DNA from: Daphnia pulex
Lineage: Eukaryota; Arthropoda; Branchiopoda; Diplostraca; Daphniidae
Reading direction: 5' to 3'
DNA length: 64,000 nucleotides
Assembly: GCF_021134715.1 (NCBI RefSeq)
Contig: NC_060024.1
Location: 9,300,001 to 9,364,000 of the forward strand
Part shown: piece by piece, positions 1 to 12,100 of the stretch
How the letters are laid out: each line of letters starts with the position of its first letter
How positions within the stretch are numbered: position 1 is the first letter of the stretch
Made by a program: the position numbers and the translations under genes
The notes under the pieces: generated by a model
Told to the model about the DNA's origin: nothing
What the model saw: the letters and a program-made list of their open reading frames with translations, nothing else
Database searches by the model: none

Positions 1-797
1 TGCTGTTGTATAACCTTGCGAATCCGATCGACAAATCCTGCTTGATCGTTTGGTATAAAGCCAATGTACGCTTTCTTGTCTGGACTGTAAAGCAGCATCA
101 ACACTTTAATCTCACAAGCATTTGGATTAACCATCCCTGTGAAGTGGACACAACCAGCCTAAACATAACAAATAATTATAATCAACGAGTCATACGATGG
201 GAGAATTGAGGTAACAGTAAGTAAGCTTACATATCCAGTTGACATCACTTTAGCTAGAGCTTCTAATGCCTCACATTCCTGAGGATGGAACATCACAGAG
301 CGCGCATTCCGGAAGTGAGCGCCGCCAAAATTACTTATTAATGTTTTAGGTATTAGCTGCATTAGAAGCTTTTGCGGCCAGTGTTCTGCTTTTCTGTTTA
401 GGTACAAACAAACACATTATTTAAAATAAGAGAAACGTAAAAGTAGGGAAGAAAGAAGTATACTAACACTTCACTCTCGCCATTGGTGACGGTTGCCGAA
501 ACCTGACAAGGGACATGGCGAGGAAGTTTTTGCGGATCACGAGTCTTCTCTTGCCACTCCAGGACACCCTGCCAAATAACTTGTCTTTCGCGAGCAGGAT
601 TTGCTGGAGCAGCACCAGCCACAGGAGCAGCTTGTTGTTGGATGATTCCAGGTGCAGCTGCTACAGGAACATTGATCTGTTGAGATTGAGGTTGTTGCTG
701 TTGCATTTGCTGAGGAATATTCTGCTGCATCCCTAAGTTGGGGTTGGCTGGATTTATCGAAAAATTTAGATTTTGCGGTTGTGATTGCTGTGGTTGC

Positions 798-832
<35 letters not shown>

Positions 833-2925
833 CTGTTGCTGCTGCAGTTGCTGTTGTTCCATCGCTAGTTTCCGAGCAGCTAACTGTTGCTGTTGCTGTT
901 GATTCAGCATTTGTTGGTTCACATTGACCATTTGTCCGGCATTCGGTGCTGTTTTATAAACAAACAAGTGTTATCAAATGTTCCAAGAAGTGCTTATAAA
1001 ACTAATCTAGATAAATCTTAGCATTATCAGATGTGAAATTTTATTCATAGAAGGACTCGAAGTATAAATTCGTGTTTGCGAATTTCAACCGATTCGACTT
1101 CTAGTTTATCCGTTCATAAATTCATCATTTGGCCCGAAATATTCTTTAGTCAATTGTCATTGAAAAATATAAATAACTAAAAAAGAAACCCTGAATAGAT
1201 TACAGTTTCCCATGTAAACACATCCCTACTTAAAACGACAGCAAAGACTTTGTCTAAGCAATGCATATAAAATAAATTCATAAAAAATTGTATACCTTGC
1301 CCTTGATTCAACTGATTTACTAAATTCTGTGGACCAACAAATGAAGCCCGGACGTTCTGTTGTTGTAATTGTTGCTGTTGGGGATTGATGATCATTTGGC
1401 CAGCAGTCTGTGATTGTTGTGGCACTTGAAGTTGGACTTGAGCTTGGGCCTGTTGAATGGGGTTGGCTGACATCGGCATCGTCATTGGCTGTTGATGTTG
1501 GAGAACAGAACTCTGGAGTGGATTCTGGTTGCTTGGTAAAGCATTTTGATTCAACACTTGAGGGACTTGTTGCTGATTTTGAAGCATAGCTTGTTGTTGT
1601 TGTTGCTGCTGCTGCTGTTGTTGTTGTTGCTGCTGCTGTTGTTGCTGCTGCTGCTGAAGAGGATTTTGCATTGCTTGCGGCATTTGAATTTGAGACGGTT
1701 GGCGCACTTGATTTGTGGCTTGCATTTGTGCCGGCAAGGTTTGCTGTGTTTGCTGTTGATTTGGCAATTGCTGTCCTTGATTTGGACTTGTCCATCGTGG
1801 ATTAGGTGCCCGAATGCGAACTCCACCATCTGCAGCCATCATAGGAGGTACCGTATTAACAATCGTGACATTAGGCGCAGACGTAGGTCCAGTGACATTA
1901 ATTCCTGTAAACAAAGGATAGGATTTTAATGAAAGGGTTAGGCAATTTTTTAAACGAAGTTCTACCAAACGGGACTGGAGGTCTTTGTTGCGGTTGATTC
2001 TGTGGCTGAGGTGGTCGAACCACAACATTCTGTGTTGGTCGAATAGTTTGTTGTTGGCTTGGACTTAGACCCTGTGGACTAGTTGGCACAGTTGGAATAG
2101 GAATGTTAGGTATAGGAGGCTGGCTAACAGTTGATTCCTGTAAGCAGAATCCATTCAACATAACCAAATGACGCAAGTCTTTAGCATAATGCTTTGAACT
2201 TGCTGCCATAGAGTCTCCACCAGCTTTATCAAACAAATTTATCTGCAGATATTACCATAAATATAAAATTATGTTCAACTTTAAAAAATATTGCTTATGT
2301 TACCCAAGTAGGAATTCTTCTTGGACTGATTATGCTTAGCTGAATATTATTCTCATTCACAAGTACTGCCAATTGTTCCAAGGTTAACCCCCTAAAGCTT
2401 GGGAGATCCATGACTGGCAGGTTGTAAGGTGGAGAATTGCATATCAGAATACAAAACTTCTGTGCTTTCAAACCAGGATCTCGTAATAATGTTAGATCTT
2501 TGAAGCACTCAAGAGTGGTAGCCAGTCCTTCAGTCAATGAAGCCATATGTTCAGCGTGACCTGATAATGTATAATTTTAAAAACTTTTGATTGCCAAAGA
2601 AACCAAACTAAAATATAATACCTCCTGAAAAATCTAGCTTGTCCAAAAGCTGTAGAAATTTGTGGGGATTTCTGAAAGGGCCATAAACATCAACCATATC
2701 AGCTGGCAAGCAGTCCGAAGAGTGATAGACAACCAACGAGTACAAGGTAGCAAATGTCTCAGAGCCACAATCCCTGTCCTCTACAATTGGTCCTCCATTA
2801 AAATATTCTACTGTTTGACAAATGTAGTTCATTTTAATCTCGTTCATGTAAGCCCCGCAAGCCGCAGTCCCCTCAACGAGGAAAACTATATCGTTGCACA
2901 CGGCCTCTGCAGCGCCTACCACCAT
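1..2925 (-). CDS. MED25: Mediator complex subunit 25 (3' end beyond window)
   Basis: MED25 links DNA-bound activators to the Mediator complex and RNA polymerase II in the nucleus. Seven exons are read on the minus strand: 2622-2925, 2304-2560, 1966-2242, 1296-1904, 468-948, 231-393 and 1-158. All junctions are GT-AG and keep frame. Residues 1 to about 210 form the Mediator-binding von Willebrand A domain (motifs [27 protein letters not shown]). The middle is Gln-rich, with pure Gln runs near residues 362-384 and 512-537. From about residue 602 to the window edge (about 749) lies the activator-interacting ACID domain ([35 protein letters not shown]). The start is the ATG at 2925, because the next upstream in-frame codons do not match the family. 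The C-terminal tail is outside the window. Identification is firm; the Gln-rich exon borders are slightly less so. Confidence 0.93.
1590..1660 (-). repeat. CAG/CAA tract coding polyglutamine in MED25
   Basis: On the minus strand this is a run of mixed CAG and CAA codons giving about 23 consecutive Gln. A second, shorter run lies at 782-858. The mixed codons make it less slippery than a pure CAG tract. Confidence 0.85.
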
Positions 2926-3372
2926 TTTTCTTAACCCAAATGGGTTTAAAGGTGACTTCAAAGATTAAATTTGTAAAAATTTGGGCTTGAAATTTGTTAG
3001 TTTCAATTGATACAATCACTTTGACATAGACATTTTCGTTAAAGCATCACGATCTCTCGAGTACTAGGACTCGACTATCAATCTACGTTGTTGCCATATT
3101 TCTCTTCAAGACCCTACTACCATTTCAAAAATTTTTGTTTTGTTTTTTCGTTTTTTTTTTAGGACAGAAAGCTGTGCAAATATCACAACAAAAAAAAAAA
3201 TCTGTGAATAAATAGACACTAGGATTACACATTTATAAAAAATTTATTTTTCACACTTACTCAAAAGAAAATACATCAAACATCTATGGGACTGAACTAG
3301 ATAAAACAAAAATGGGGAATTTTGTTTGTGGCGTTAGCGCCCGTGTAGCAATCAACCGAAATTGTTAATGTC
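2926..3372. other. Spacer between MED25 and TMEM33
   Basis: No coding potential. Contains T and A runs near 3150-3200 and, on the minus strand, an AATAAA polyadenylation signal (TTTATT at 3243-3248 on plus), suitable for the TMEM33 transcript. The MED25 promoter should also lie here, but no TATA box is evident. Confidence 0.5.
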
Positions 3373-4427
3373 TTATTGTTGTTCAGCAGTGATAACGGGA
3401 GGAGCAAGTCGAGAGATAAAAGAAACCAATTTAGACACCAGATTGCGGATAACCGCTGGACATGACGGGTTTTGGGCGTAGCTTTCGACAAGGAGACGGA
3501 GTTCGCCGAATGTATTCCTTGTATAGGGATTACGTCTCGATGAATAACGCAGAGTAAGGAATCTGTAGTAGACGAACAGCGTCATGAGCGTAGCCCGACC
3601 ACTGCAATTCCCGGATAAGACAATTTTGGTCATTAGATGCAGTTTTACCTATATACAATACATGAGCTATTACTTACCCGAACAAAGAAAGGATCAACAA
3701 AGGGAAAAGAAATATTTCAGAAAGAGCAATGGTCTTCAACAGCTTCACACTTTGCACCTCCACTATTCCAATAGCCATCCTCACCACACCTAAGGCAGTT
3801 GGACCCAAGATCTATGCACCAAAATTAAGAGATTAATCATCACCTACAACTGATCACTATTCCATTTTCTTACCTCAATCAATCCCAAAGAATAGCTGGA
3901 GATATGGAGCAATGCAAAGAGAAATACTGGAAGTAATACCCCTGTAAGTGACAACCAATACTTAAGTAACTTTAAAATGGCAACACATATTTTGATGAAT
4001 CTGTTTACATGTAACTGGGGGAGAATAGAAAAATATCATGGAGTAGAGCAAGTAATGAGCACTATCCTCCAAAAACACCTTGCCCAGAAACTCTCTACTC
4101 AGCTGAACTTGGGGAAGTCTTTGATGGAGACGGAGGGCACTTGTTGCGGAATTAGCCAGCAAAGCTTTGTAGTACATGTTGTAGCCAGACCTAAAAGAAA
4201 GTTGGCCATTGATACGTGAGGAATGAAAGCATTGGTAATATTTGTAAACAAAGTTACCCGAAAATTGGAATCAAATAGTTGAAGGTGAATACAATCGTAG
4301 CAAACCGGGTGCACCACAAGGCGAAATCGATTTTATTGCGACCAATGTGTGCTGTAAGCACTCCAAATCCAGTTGCCGGTTGGGACTGTGGCGTTTCCTC
4401 CTCATTTCTATTCTCGTTTTCACTCAT
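3373..4427 (-). CDS. TMEM33: TMEM33 / Krueppel homologue 2 ER membrane protein
   Basis: TMEM33 family proteins are multi-pass proteins of the endoplasmic reticulum and nuclear envelope; in vertebrates they are tied to ER shaping and stress signalling. Five exons on the minus strand (4258-4427, 4009-4190, 3874-3941, 3678-3811, 3373-3601) give 260 residues, close to the 247 of the human protein. Diagnostic stretches are ALLANSATSALRLHQRLPQ and LEDSAHYLLYS in exon 2 and YYRFLTLRYSSRRNPY in exon 5. The N-terminus starts MSENENRNEEE at the ATG at 4427. Several hydrophobic helices are visible, for example VLLPVFLFALLHI in exon 3 and IFLFPLLILSLF in exon 4. The stop at 3373 is followed by a polyadenylation signal about 130 bp downstream. 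All introns are 60-80 bp. Confidence 0.95.
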
Positions 4428-6158
4428 TTTTCAAATCTTGAAATGCCCAATTCGATATACTTGTATTACAAAAGGTGTGCGTATACGAGCAATCAAATCA
4501 CCGAGACCGCAATGAACGATCGTGAGCTGTCATGAAAATTAATTCTAGTGATTTCCGTCCGTCTGTTATCTGTAAGACGTTGCCAGCTCGTTTATTAGTT
4601 TATGAAAGTTGCCGCATGGAATGTGCATGTGCATGTAAAAAAACTGAAATATCACGAAAAAAGTGAAAATGGTAAAACAAAATAGGCAGAAAGATTTGAA
4701 AAAATATTTATTTTGAACACCTAAAGTCAGGAGCGAATTGCAAATCGTGTTAAAAGCATTTTTGCTGAATTTTGTTATGTTTAGCTTGTTTTTCGTGGCA
4801 TTGGTCGCATCGCATTATATTCGCATACTATTCTTGGTTCTTGGTATTCAATTTGTTGAATGTTTTTCACCTTTTCCAAGGATACGAATTTTACGAAATA
4901 CGAAAGCACTTTGAAAACATACGTACAACATACACATCGAACATGAAAGATGGAACCAAGAAAAAATTATAGTCCAAGCTTGATAAATGGTTCGCCATAA
5001 ATCGGACGTTTAAATTGTTATGGTCTCTGAATACAATGCAGCATTGCGCCAGTTGCAAGATAGCAAACCTCAAGCGAAGCAAATAATCCAAAAGCCAAAT
5101 ACTGGCCGATTGATGCACCAGAGTTATAGATGGATGCACTGTTCGATAAGATTCGGCGTTCATCCTCCAACTGTATGAAAAGAAATAAAAACATTTCTCA
5201 AAAATTTTGGGGGGTTAAACTATAAATAAAATCTGTTATTCGACGCTAGGCCTTGTGTCGTGACGCAACGCCAGTGTCAAGGCCCATTTATTTATGGCCC
5301 ATTATTATTACAAGGCCAGTGTGCATTGTGTTTTTGAAATGACGAAATTCTTCGAGTATTTGACCGGAGAAATGTAATATGGCGACCCACGACCCACGAA
5401 AGATGATGACAGGAAAAAATAATCTCAAAGTCGTTTTTAAAAATCCTTAGCCGTACTTTTTTAGATGTTGGCTATATTGAACAGTCGGCTCACGCACGCA
5501 CGTAGCTGCCAAAGCTGACGACTTCACACTCGGAGAGAAAGAAAAAGAGAAAATACGGGATTGCGCGCTCACTCTCCACAGCTCTCAGGACGAATTCAAA
5601 AGTAATCGAACGTGCCTATACCGAGCCGAGCTAAGAAACTACACTTCGAAATGGTACCAATTGAAAAGACAGGCAATAAAATCAAACAGGCCCTTTTTTC
5701 TTCTTCTTTTTCTTCTTTGGTTATTACTCTGGTCAATGCCATGGGCAGCATAATTGATCAGAAGGCCTACAGGCTCAGTTATTTGTGACCATGAAAAACT
5801 AATTGCTATGCGTATAGTTCGTTTTTCATTTGGAGTTTTCTTTTGATAAGATAACAGAAAAGAAATGCATTAGAGGTCAAAGTAAAACATGTAGAGATAC
5901 TTGATCGTCATACAAATATATATGGTACGTGGAGAATTAGCAGAGTTTATTTTGGTTGTTGTTGTTGTTTTCTTTTGTATATTTCCCCTAATGAATGATT
6001 TGTTTGTTGATAATAATACTTGGAAACGGCGAAAGAGAGATTCAACACTGAATTTCGACGACATTAATGGTCTCACAATGAAATTTAGAACAGATTTGAA
6101 TTAGTGATGACGAAACATGTACATTAATTATAAACAAGTGCTGTCGTGGAATTGATAG
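4428..6158. other. Spacer between TMEM33 and the relaxin-receptor-like gene
   Basis: Holds the upstream region of TMEM33 and the 3' untranslated region of the receptor gene. A minus-strand AATAAA signal (TTTATT at 5946-5951) lies about 210 bp after the receptor stop codon. A short open exon-like stretch at 5018-5170 on the minus strand is listed separately. No other gene is recognised. Confidence 0.45.
5018..5170 (-). CDS. Possible terminal exon of an unrecognised small protein
   Basis: On the minus strand a good acceptor (CATACAG at the 5171 side) opens into 50 codons and a TAA stop. The peptide begins LEDERRILSNSASIYNSG and has a hydrophobic middle (QYLAFGLFASLE). No matching upstream exon was found between 5171 and 6158, so this may be a gene remnant or chance. 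No function is proposed. Confidence 0.18.
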   Translation of the reverse strand: MEDERRILSNSASIYNSGASIGQYLAFGLFASLEVCYLATGAMLHCIQRP

Positions 6159-9100
6159 TTACAAGGAATTTCTCCGGCCGGCCATGGGCGACTGGAGGCT
6201 GACCATTTCAATTAAAACCGACGGATCGTGAATGCCGTCCATCAGGGCCACTGGATCTGCAGCGACGACAGTGGTGACGTGACTGGTGTCCCTGGAAATT
6301 CGGCGGGTGAGATGGAGGTGTTGATCCCAGCTCATCCGTCGGTGATGAGGCGACAACATCGGCTGCAAGTAGCTCTGATCGGCCTTTAACTTGATGGACG
6401 TCGAATTGAAACGGCGGCTGTTGTTGGCGCTCCCGGCTCCCGTGGCCGCAAACAACTGGGCGAGTAGACGCCGGAATTTCGGCGTTGTGAAGGTGTAAAG
6501 AATCGGATCGATGGCGGCGTTGATCGGCACAACGAACACAACCACCCAAATAGAAACTTCATCTGCAACAAAATTTGAAAATTAATTTCAATTTGACAAA
6601 CGAAAAACAAAAACATGATTCGGATTCACCTGGAACCGGATACTTGAGAAGGACGAGAAGTCTGAGAACGTAGACGGGTGCCCAGCACATCTGTCGATAT
6701 AAAATAACATGTGGTGAATAAATCTCCGACTATGTACGAGCTGATGAAGGGCTTACAATGTTAGTGAGAACGATGAAGAAAAAGCGCAGAACGAAATCCA
6801 TATCATTAGGATTGGCTAGGGGCGTTTGGCCGCGGGTCCGTCGGATGCTCACAAACAAGCCGACATAGGTGCAAATCACCACCAGAACGCTGCATTGACA
6901 CACGAGAGAAAGAAAACATGTTTAAAGAACTCGAGATAATAATAAGCTGGTAAATAGTGTACGTGCGATAGCTTATATAACCCTCCCGTATGTATATGCA
7001 GCGTGAATTCATTCCAAGTGCATAGTTAGGAGAGCTAGGAAAAGGTGGATGAACCAGGATTCTAGCGCATAAATACGGCTTCCGGGCATTTGAAGTATTA
7101 TATACAGTACACCATTGTTTCTCGTCCATTAGGAGCCCGCACACGCCAACCGTGCTGGCTAGATAGTAGACTTTTCGACCACCACCACACCCGGGTCACG
7201 CAGAGAAGACTGTAAAATCTAGCTCTCTCCTACTAGCTCGACTCAGTGTGGTGAAAAACGGTCGTAAATTCACAACGTCCGCTCCGACCTTTTTTGAAAC
7301 TTTTTTGGCAAGAGCGCACGAAACTTTTATTATTATTTTTTCGGGTGGTGGTGGTGGGTGGTATGATACTATTCTATTCCATTCAATATAGAGATCTGGA
7401 ATAGAAAGCGCTCAGAATAATAGGGCGGGAGAGTTGAACAGCAGGAAAGCCGCTGGCTTCTTTATCGACAAAACCATTAAGCGAAACATAAAAGATATTG
7501 CAGGGAGAGAGAGAGAAAAAAGAAGAAGAGCTGGAGCTCATTGACGTCACTGTAGAGTTTACCCTATATCGATACTACATAGGCCCACCATGTAGATAGA
7601 TATACACACCGTACACGCAGTGACACACAGAGAAAAAATGAAGGGCTTCTCTCCGATATTCGACGAGAATAGCCCGATGGAATCTGCAGCGATATAGTCA
7701 ACTTGGTGGGGGGCGGAATGTCGAATAGAAAGGGAGAAAAAACTAGGCGAGTTACCGATATGGAAATGAGCTGATTATATTGGATAGATAGAGAGAGAGA
7801 GAGGCATCTCCTTACCATAAACTATTAACGCCCAAGAAGATGAAAGCCGAATACTGCCAGCCGAGTGAGAGCGACTCTCCGATGTGCAACGGGAAGCAAA
7901 GTCCGTTGGAGCCGTAGTAGTGCGTCGACTGCCGCCAGTACAGCACTGCGCGCCCAGCATTTTTGCATCAACGCAAATACACGCACAGAAAACAAAAGAA
8001 GAAAAAAGAAAAGTGACAGTGATTTATTGGAATTCGTTCAAGTCGAGCGCAGTGGGCTGACATGATTAGTTATTTACCCGGAACGATGGCCATAATCAAC
8101 CCGAGCCCCCATATGAGGACTAGGCTAATTTTGGCTGTCTTCTGGTTGAGTTTCGTGTAGCCAAACGGCGAAGCTATACATAGGAAGCGCTCCATTGACA
8201 TGAACGCTAAAAGCAACAGAGAAACCTGAAAAAAGAAAAGAAAAGAATGACGATCATTTCAAGAACAATGAAAGCTATTTTCTCGGTCCGTTTGCGATGA
8301 TGCGCATCAGTCGTGGCCGAACGCCAGATAGAACCCGCCGGGACCCTCCCCTGGACTATATAATCGTTTATATGGACTAATACCTCGGTTGAGGTCATGG
8401 CCACGACCCCGACGAAAGTGCAGCCCAGCGATGAAGTCCACTGATGCGAGTACTGGCGATAGACTTCGCGGTACTGCAAGTCCTGAATAGCTATGGCGAA
8501 TAGGTAGAAGCCCATCAACATGTCGGCCACTGGACGACGTGAGAACAACGCGCGGTCACGCAAGGTTGGACGAGGAGATGGTCAAATAAAAACATTCAAA
8601 GATGAAACAAATCAGTCAGCACACAAATGGTTAGACGGTATGGGTCATGAACGAGCTGTAAGAACCTGCCAAGCTCCGGATGAAGTTGAGTGGCACTTTA
8701 TTCTCATCTTTGAGTATGCCCCGCCCTAGCAACACGAGCGAATTGCCTATCAGAGTGAAAATGGCGATGGCCCACAGAATAATCCGGATCAGCGTTCGAT
8801 TCAACAAATTCTCCGTCGAAGATAATCCTGCGCAAAATAAAACATTTTGAAGAAAAATGAAGCGTGTTGAATCTAATGTTATCGATGTGTATACCGTCAG
8901 TGTTGGGCCGGCATTTGGGAACGGTCGGGACGTAACTGCAATACTGGAAGCGAATAAAGTACCTGCGTGAAAAAACCAACAACAAATCATCGTAAAATAA
9001 TGACGACTGAAATTCGCTCGCATAAATTCTCAATCCATTCAAAATTGTCCTTACACGAAATCCAAATTGGTTAAACTGCTAAACATGTCGACGTCGATGT

Positions 9101-12100
9101 TCTGGATATCAATATCCTCCAAGTTTCTATTTTTTGCATGGCAAATTTAATTAAGGATAAAAGGTCGCTGACGTAATCGAGAACTTACAAGGATTTGATG
9201 TTTTTCAACGGTAGGAAAACTTCGGCGGGAAGTTGCAGAATATTGTTGAAGCCCAGGGACCTCATTAAAAAGTTAATCAAATTCATTAGGCCATAAAGTC
9301 AAAATTTAAAAAAAACGGACGATTCTGCGCAATTGACATTTCACGAGTAGCCCTCGTCTATCCCTGCCAATGTTCGTTGTTCTCTTTGGCCATGTCAAAT
9401 ATACTTACAATGATGTTAATTGGCTGTTCTGAGCGAAGAGCCGTGGTGGAATAGTTGTGAGTAAATTATGGGACAGATCCCTGCAAATGGCAAGGAATGT
9501 GCGATAACGATATTAAACCCCGAAAGTTGATGGCAATTGATTAACACGAGATATTCATACAATTCCTGCAGCTGGGTGAGTGTCCAGAACGATTTCGGGT
9601 GCAGTCGAGTCAGTTTGTTTTCTCGCAATGATCTAACGACATATTCATATCGTAATTGGGTCAATTAGACAACATTAAAGCTAAATAATTCACCGTCGAC
9701 ATTAAAACAAAGTATTATAATTAACCAAACTTACAAATAAGTAAGAGAGCTGAGATTTCGGAATGTCATCTCTTCAATATACTGGATTTCATTATGCTCC
9801 AACATTCTAAAAGGAAAAGGAAAACTCCGATCGTTAGGATCAGAACGGAGTAAGTGGATTTACAACACCAAAGTTCTTGAATGGGTGTAGACGGGTACGA
9901 AGAAAGCAAACAAAATAATGAAAAACACTTGTAACTGCACTCACAATTCTCTCAGGTGTATCCAGGACGAGAAGCTGTGATTGCTGAGTCGCAAGTAATT
10001 GCTAGACAAGTCCCTGGGGAAAAAAAATAAATAAATGAATTTAGACCCAAAGGGAAATGTACCATGCAATCAATATACACGTGCGTATGTATAGGCCTAT
10101 AGGTGGCAATCAAATCTAATAAAAGATATAAAAAGATGTATAGCTACAGCCATTGGAGATTCGGTAGACTGTTGAGAGCATCTAGGGAAGTGTCGTTGAT
10201 CTCGTTATTGTCTAGAAACAATCGCGTGACGTTCCCCAGTCCTTTGAATCCATTGGGTTCGATCCCGCTAATGGAATTCTTGGACAAATACCTGTTTGCA
10301 TCATATCCACCAATCGATACAAATACGATACAGTATATCAGTATAAGAGTATATATATACATTATACAATTGAAGTTAAAGTTAAATGTAACAAAGTCAA
10401 TAAGTGCGCATCGAATATAACCGCCAGTTTGACTTGTGATTGGATAAGAAAACTTTTATATTCCTTTGTTAAATAGAATCAGTCTGGGATATATTATTAT
10501 ATGTCAGACGATATAGTCAATAAAGTTTGAGTGTATTATACTGTGTAACTTACAGGAATCGAAGAAGTTTTTGGTGGCGGAAAACGTCATTGGCAATCGT
10601 CCGGATGCTGTTCTGTTCCAAATGTCTGCTCCCGTGCAAAAGAAAAAAAGAAGAAACCCCCCGTGAACATTTGCAAACAGAAAAGAAAGAAAATAAAAGA
10701 TCAGAGAAAGAGAGAGTCAGAAACTCTGGCACATATAACCCTAAAAAGATAAGAAAAAACCCTAATTCAATTGAAACTGCAGCGGTATGGCAGTTCTACA
10801 TACACCACTGCAGTACAAACGTGTATATCTAACGTACACGGGTAAAACGGATATGGAAAAAAGAGAAAGAGAAAAAAAGGAGTTGGTTTTCAGTGTGTAC
10901 GTGTGTGTTAAAGCCTAAGTTTGGAAGCTATATAGGGCAATCGGCTTGCTGGGCAAACGTCCAAACTCACTTCTAAAAGTAATAATAACACAGTGACACA
11001 AAGAGTATATGAACAGAGCAAAGGAGGAAAGAGAGAGAGAGAGAGAGGGGGGTGAATAGAATGGCGTAAAAAGTTTTTATTGTTTCATCTTATATTTTGG
11101 GCTTTTATAGTGTTATTATACTGACATGATCTCCAGAACGGTGTAGCGGCTGAACGCGAAGCGGGGTATAGTTTTGATGCTGTTGTTGGCCAAAATCCTT
11201 TAGGTCCGGAGATGTTGTAGAAGAGAGAAATATGGAAAACAAAAATAAAACAAAACATCAGAGGAGGAAATCATTTGTATAGATGTGATGCCGTTGTTAG
11301 TTTTTCAACACGACTTTTGAATGTTTAGTAGATCTAATCTAATCATCAAGCGTGTATACGTGCGCATCTGCTAATGTAATATGCCAACTGAATCATCAGA
11401 AATTTCAATATTTACAGCCGACTGAGTGTGTTGGGCGGTGTGATCTGCTCCGGAATATTGGCGAGTCCCATGTGCTGTATTATGCAAAGAACACAAAGAG
11501 AGGAAGGGGGGAAGGACTCATTAGAATGCGTCGTTGGTTGGCCCTTTTCTTTTTCTTTATCGTCTATATAATGACTAGCCTCGTTATTCAAATGACTCCG
11601 GGACTGAGAGAAAGAACCGGAATGGGCCAACGTACCTTACAAAATAGATTCGTCTGCTCGCAGATGCATTTGGCCGGAAAGTTTCTCAACACTGCGGGTT
11701 GTTTTTTGTCGTTGTTGTTTTCAGATCGAGAAGATAAAATACAAAAACGTCATCAGTCGTGAATTTCACAATAAGCGCCATTTGGATAAGGAAAGAAACG
11801 GGAGCTTACGACAGGTGTGGTTGGTCTCCTGCTGGCCGGCCAAGACGTCGGGAAGCCCGGCTTGTTGCTGAGTCTTGTTCAGTACATTGTACCAATCGGG
11901 CGCCAGAAATGTGCTGCCATGAAAGTCCACTATATACATAGAACGACAAATAACGAGGGGCTGATTGATTATTTCAGCGCGCGTCACAATATACTATAAC
12001 GACTGCTGCTGCTGTAGTCGGGCGGCCCAGTTAATCATCAGCTGTTTGATCACAGCCAACGGACTAGGGCCATCAAATCAATTTTCGTCACCGAAGGTCG

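Noticed and set aside
1226-1829. Alternative Ser/Ala- and Asn/Ser-rich frames over the MED25 CAG tracts
   Set aside because: They are frame-shifted readings of the polyglutamine-coding repeats.
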